A DNA stretch of 64,000 nt from Vitellaria paradoxa (taxonomy: Eukaryota > Streptophyta > Magnoliopsida > Ericales > Sapotaceae): assembly GCA_019916065.1 (NCBI GenBank), contig CM034236.1:53038690-53102689 (forward strand), read 5' to 3'. Shown here piece by piece: positions 62,891-64,000 of the stretch. Below the pieces are notes generated by a model that did not search any database, was not told the origin of the DNA, and saw only the letters and a program-made list of their open reading frames with translations. A program made the position numbers and the translations under genes. How positions within the stretch are numbered: position 1 is the stretch's first letter; every line of letters begins with the position of its first letter.

Positions 62891-64000
62891 ACATGTCACG
62901 CCCCGGATCTCGTGACTCGAGGGGTGAGTGATAAACACACACAACATGCACTAACATAACCAATCCCCATGTTCAGAGCAACGCAACGTAAGCTAGTGAG
63001 CCCGAGACATAAAATAGAATAACATAAGTTTAACCTTGACTATTACCAGGTCACATATTCCATACACCATTCTCAAATTTCATAACTTAGGCTTTAAGGC
63101 CATTACAACCAAATTGAAAAAAAGTTTAGAAGTGCACAATATTACAATTCCAAAAAAAAAAAAAAAAATTAACTGGATGACCAAGAACTTTGCTAAGCTT
63201 AGTTGGCTCATGCATAACCTCCTAGTCCAACCCCATTAGCCCACCTAATTATTATTGCCTGTACCTGCATCAAAATCTGTAGGGACGTGAATACGGGTCC
63301 ACTTGTGCCCACGATGTCTCAAGCAAACATATATGGTATGCAATCTAACCATGCAATGCATCTCAAGTAAGGTTAGCTATTTTAACATTTTCTAGAGTCA
63401 TGATATTTCATTAACCTAGTCATGCCAAATTAAGTGGAAATATATGTTCATACAACAATGCCAAAGTTTAAGCTTTTAAATTTTGGTTAATGTTTATGTA
63501 TTGCAATTCAAACTCCAATTCCATTCACAATTCAACGCCACTTTATCATTTGAATAATATTCAAGCAAGTAAATGTATTCACATCGTCATCCATTCATCA
63601 TCACATAGCACACCCACAACCAACAAATCATCAGGGGATGGGTGCATACACACTATCATCTTTTATGGGCTAATACCCAACGGAAACGATAAACCAACGT
63701 CGTCGTTTGGAACCACCGTCTAGGGCCACAAGGAGCCAAAACACATACAATGTCGTGGGCTGCTAACCTACTAGCAATGACACCAAACCCTACGCAGGTT
63801 TCGGGACTCTCAACCTGAGGATACTCTCTAAACCCTTTCTATTTCTGCACCTCACCACGGCCCCCGGCATATATAACCAATCGTTCATCACATAACATTT
63901 CATCATTCATAGGTTTACATTCAACCTCATATACTTTCTCACAATACATTTCCACATTTCGGTTTATCCCATGATTCATCACAAAACAACATTGCTTGTC
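62890..64000. repeat. Unclassified dispersed-repeat-like segment, runs off the window
   Basis: From TGTCACGCCCCGGATCTCGT (about 62895) onward the composition becomes C/A-rich with many CATTCAC, CATCATCACA and CACATTTC pieces and no gene. It also holds ACGTTCGTTTGG-like and CTCACCACGGCCCCCGGCAT GC-rich patches. The abrupt start with TGTCAC and the non-coding, repeat-like texture suggest an LTR or other retroelement end, but the second end is outside the window. Confidence 0.35.

Overview
The window is nuclear DNA of a flowering plant, most probably a eudicot. Its genes are split by many AT-rich GT-AG introns, its proteins are plant families (non-epsilon 14-3-3, STP hexose/H+ symporter, plastid rhomboid-like protein, DUF2854 plastid protein), and small plant transposons (Tourist-like MITEs, tRNA-derived SINEs, a CACTA element) lie between and inside the genes. 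The species cannot be told from the sequence alone.

Layout. 1-4.5 kb: the 3' two thirds of a CCT zeta (TCP-1 zeta, CCT6) chaperonin gene, + strand. 5.9-10.8 kb: a complete 14-3-3 gene, + strand, with a long 5'UTR intron. 11.9-18.7 kb: a complete seven-blade RCC1-repeat gene, + strand. 20.5-25.7 kb: a rhomboid-like membrane protein gene, - strand, that lacks the catalytic serine. 25.8-29.4 kb: a gene-free stretch of tandem repeats and TE relics. 29.4-37.4 kb: a CACTA DNA transposon with good termini and a 3-bp target duplication; its accessory (Ptta/En-Spm) gene is open throughout, but its TNP2-type transposase is cut down to a C-terminal remnant. 37.4-40.4 kb: AT-rich repeats. 40.4-43.8 kb: a complete sugar transport protein gene, + strand. 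45.3-53.9 kb: a complete CDCA7-like zinc-finger gene, + strand. 54.6-60.7 kb: a complete plastid DUF2854 gene, - strand. 60.7-64 kb: no gene recognised; repeats.

I rebuilt all exon chains by hand from splice sites, reading frame and remembered family sequences. Each complete gene gives an open frame: 261 aa (14-3-3), 389 aa (RCC1), 418 aa (rhomboid-like), 376 aa (Ptta), 517 aa (STP), 521 aa (CDCA7-like) and 292 aa (DUF2854). The CCT6 part gives 326 aa.

The neighbours do not form a pathway; this is ordinary eukaryotic gene order, with gene-rich flanks around a TE-rich core (about 26-40 kb). No new multi-gene system is evident. The most useful points are the CACTA element whose transposase breakpoint is occupied by a 202-bp tandem repeat, an intron of the CDCA7-like gene that only works with a GC donor, a consensus E2F site before that gene, the Ser-to-Ala pseudo-rhomboid, and a 14-3-3 splice donor that runs straight into a TC microsatellite.
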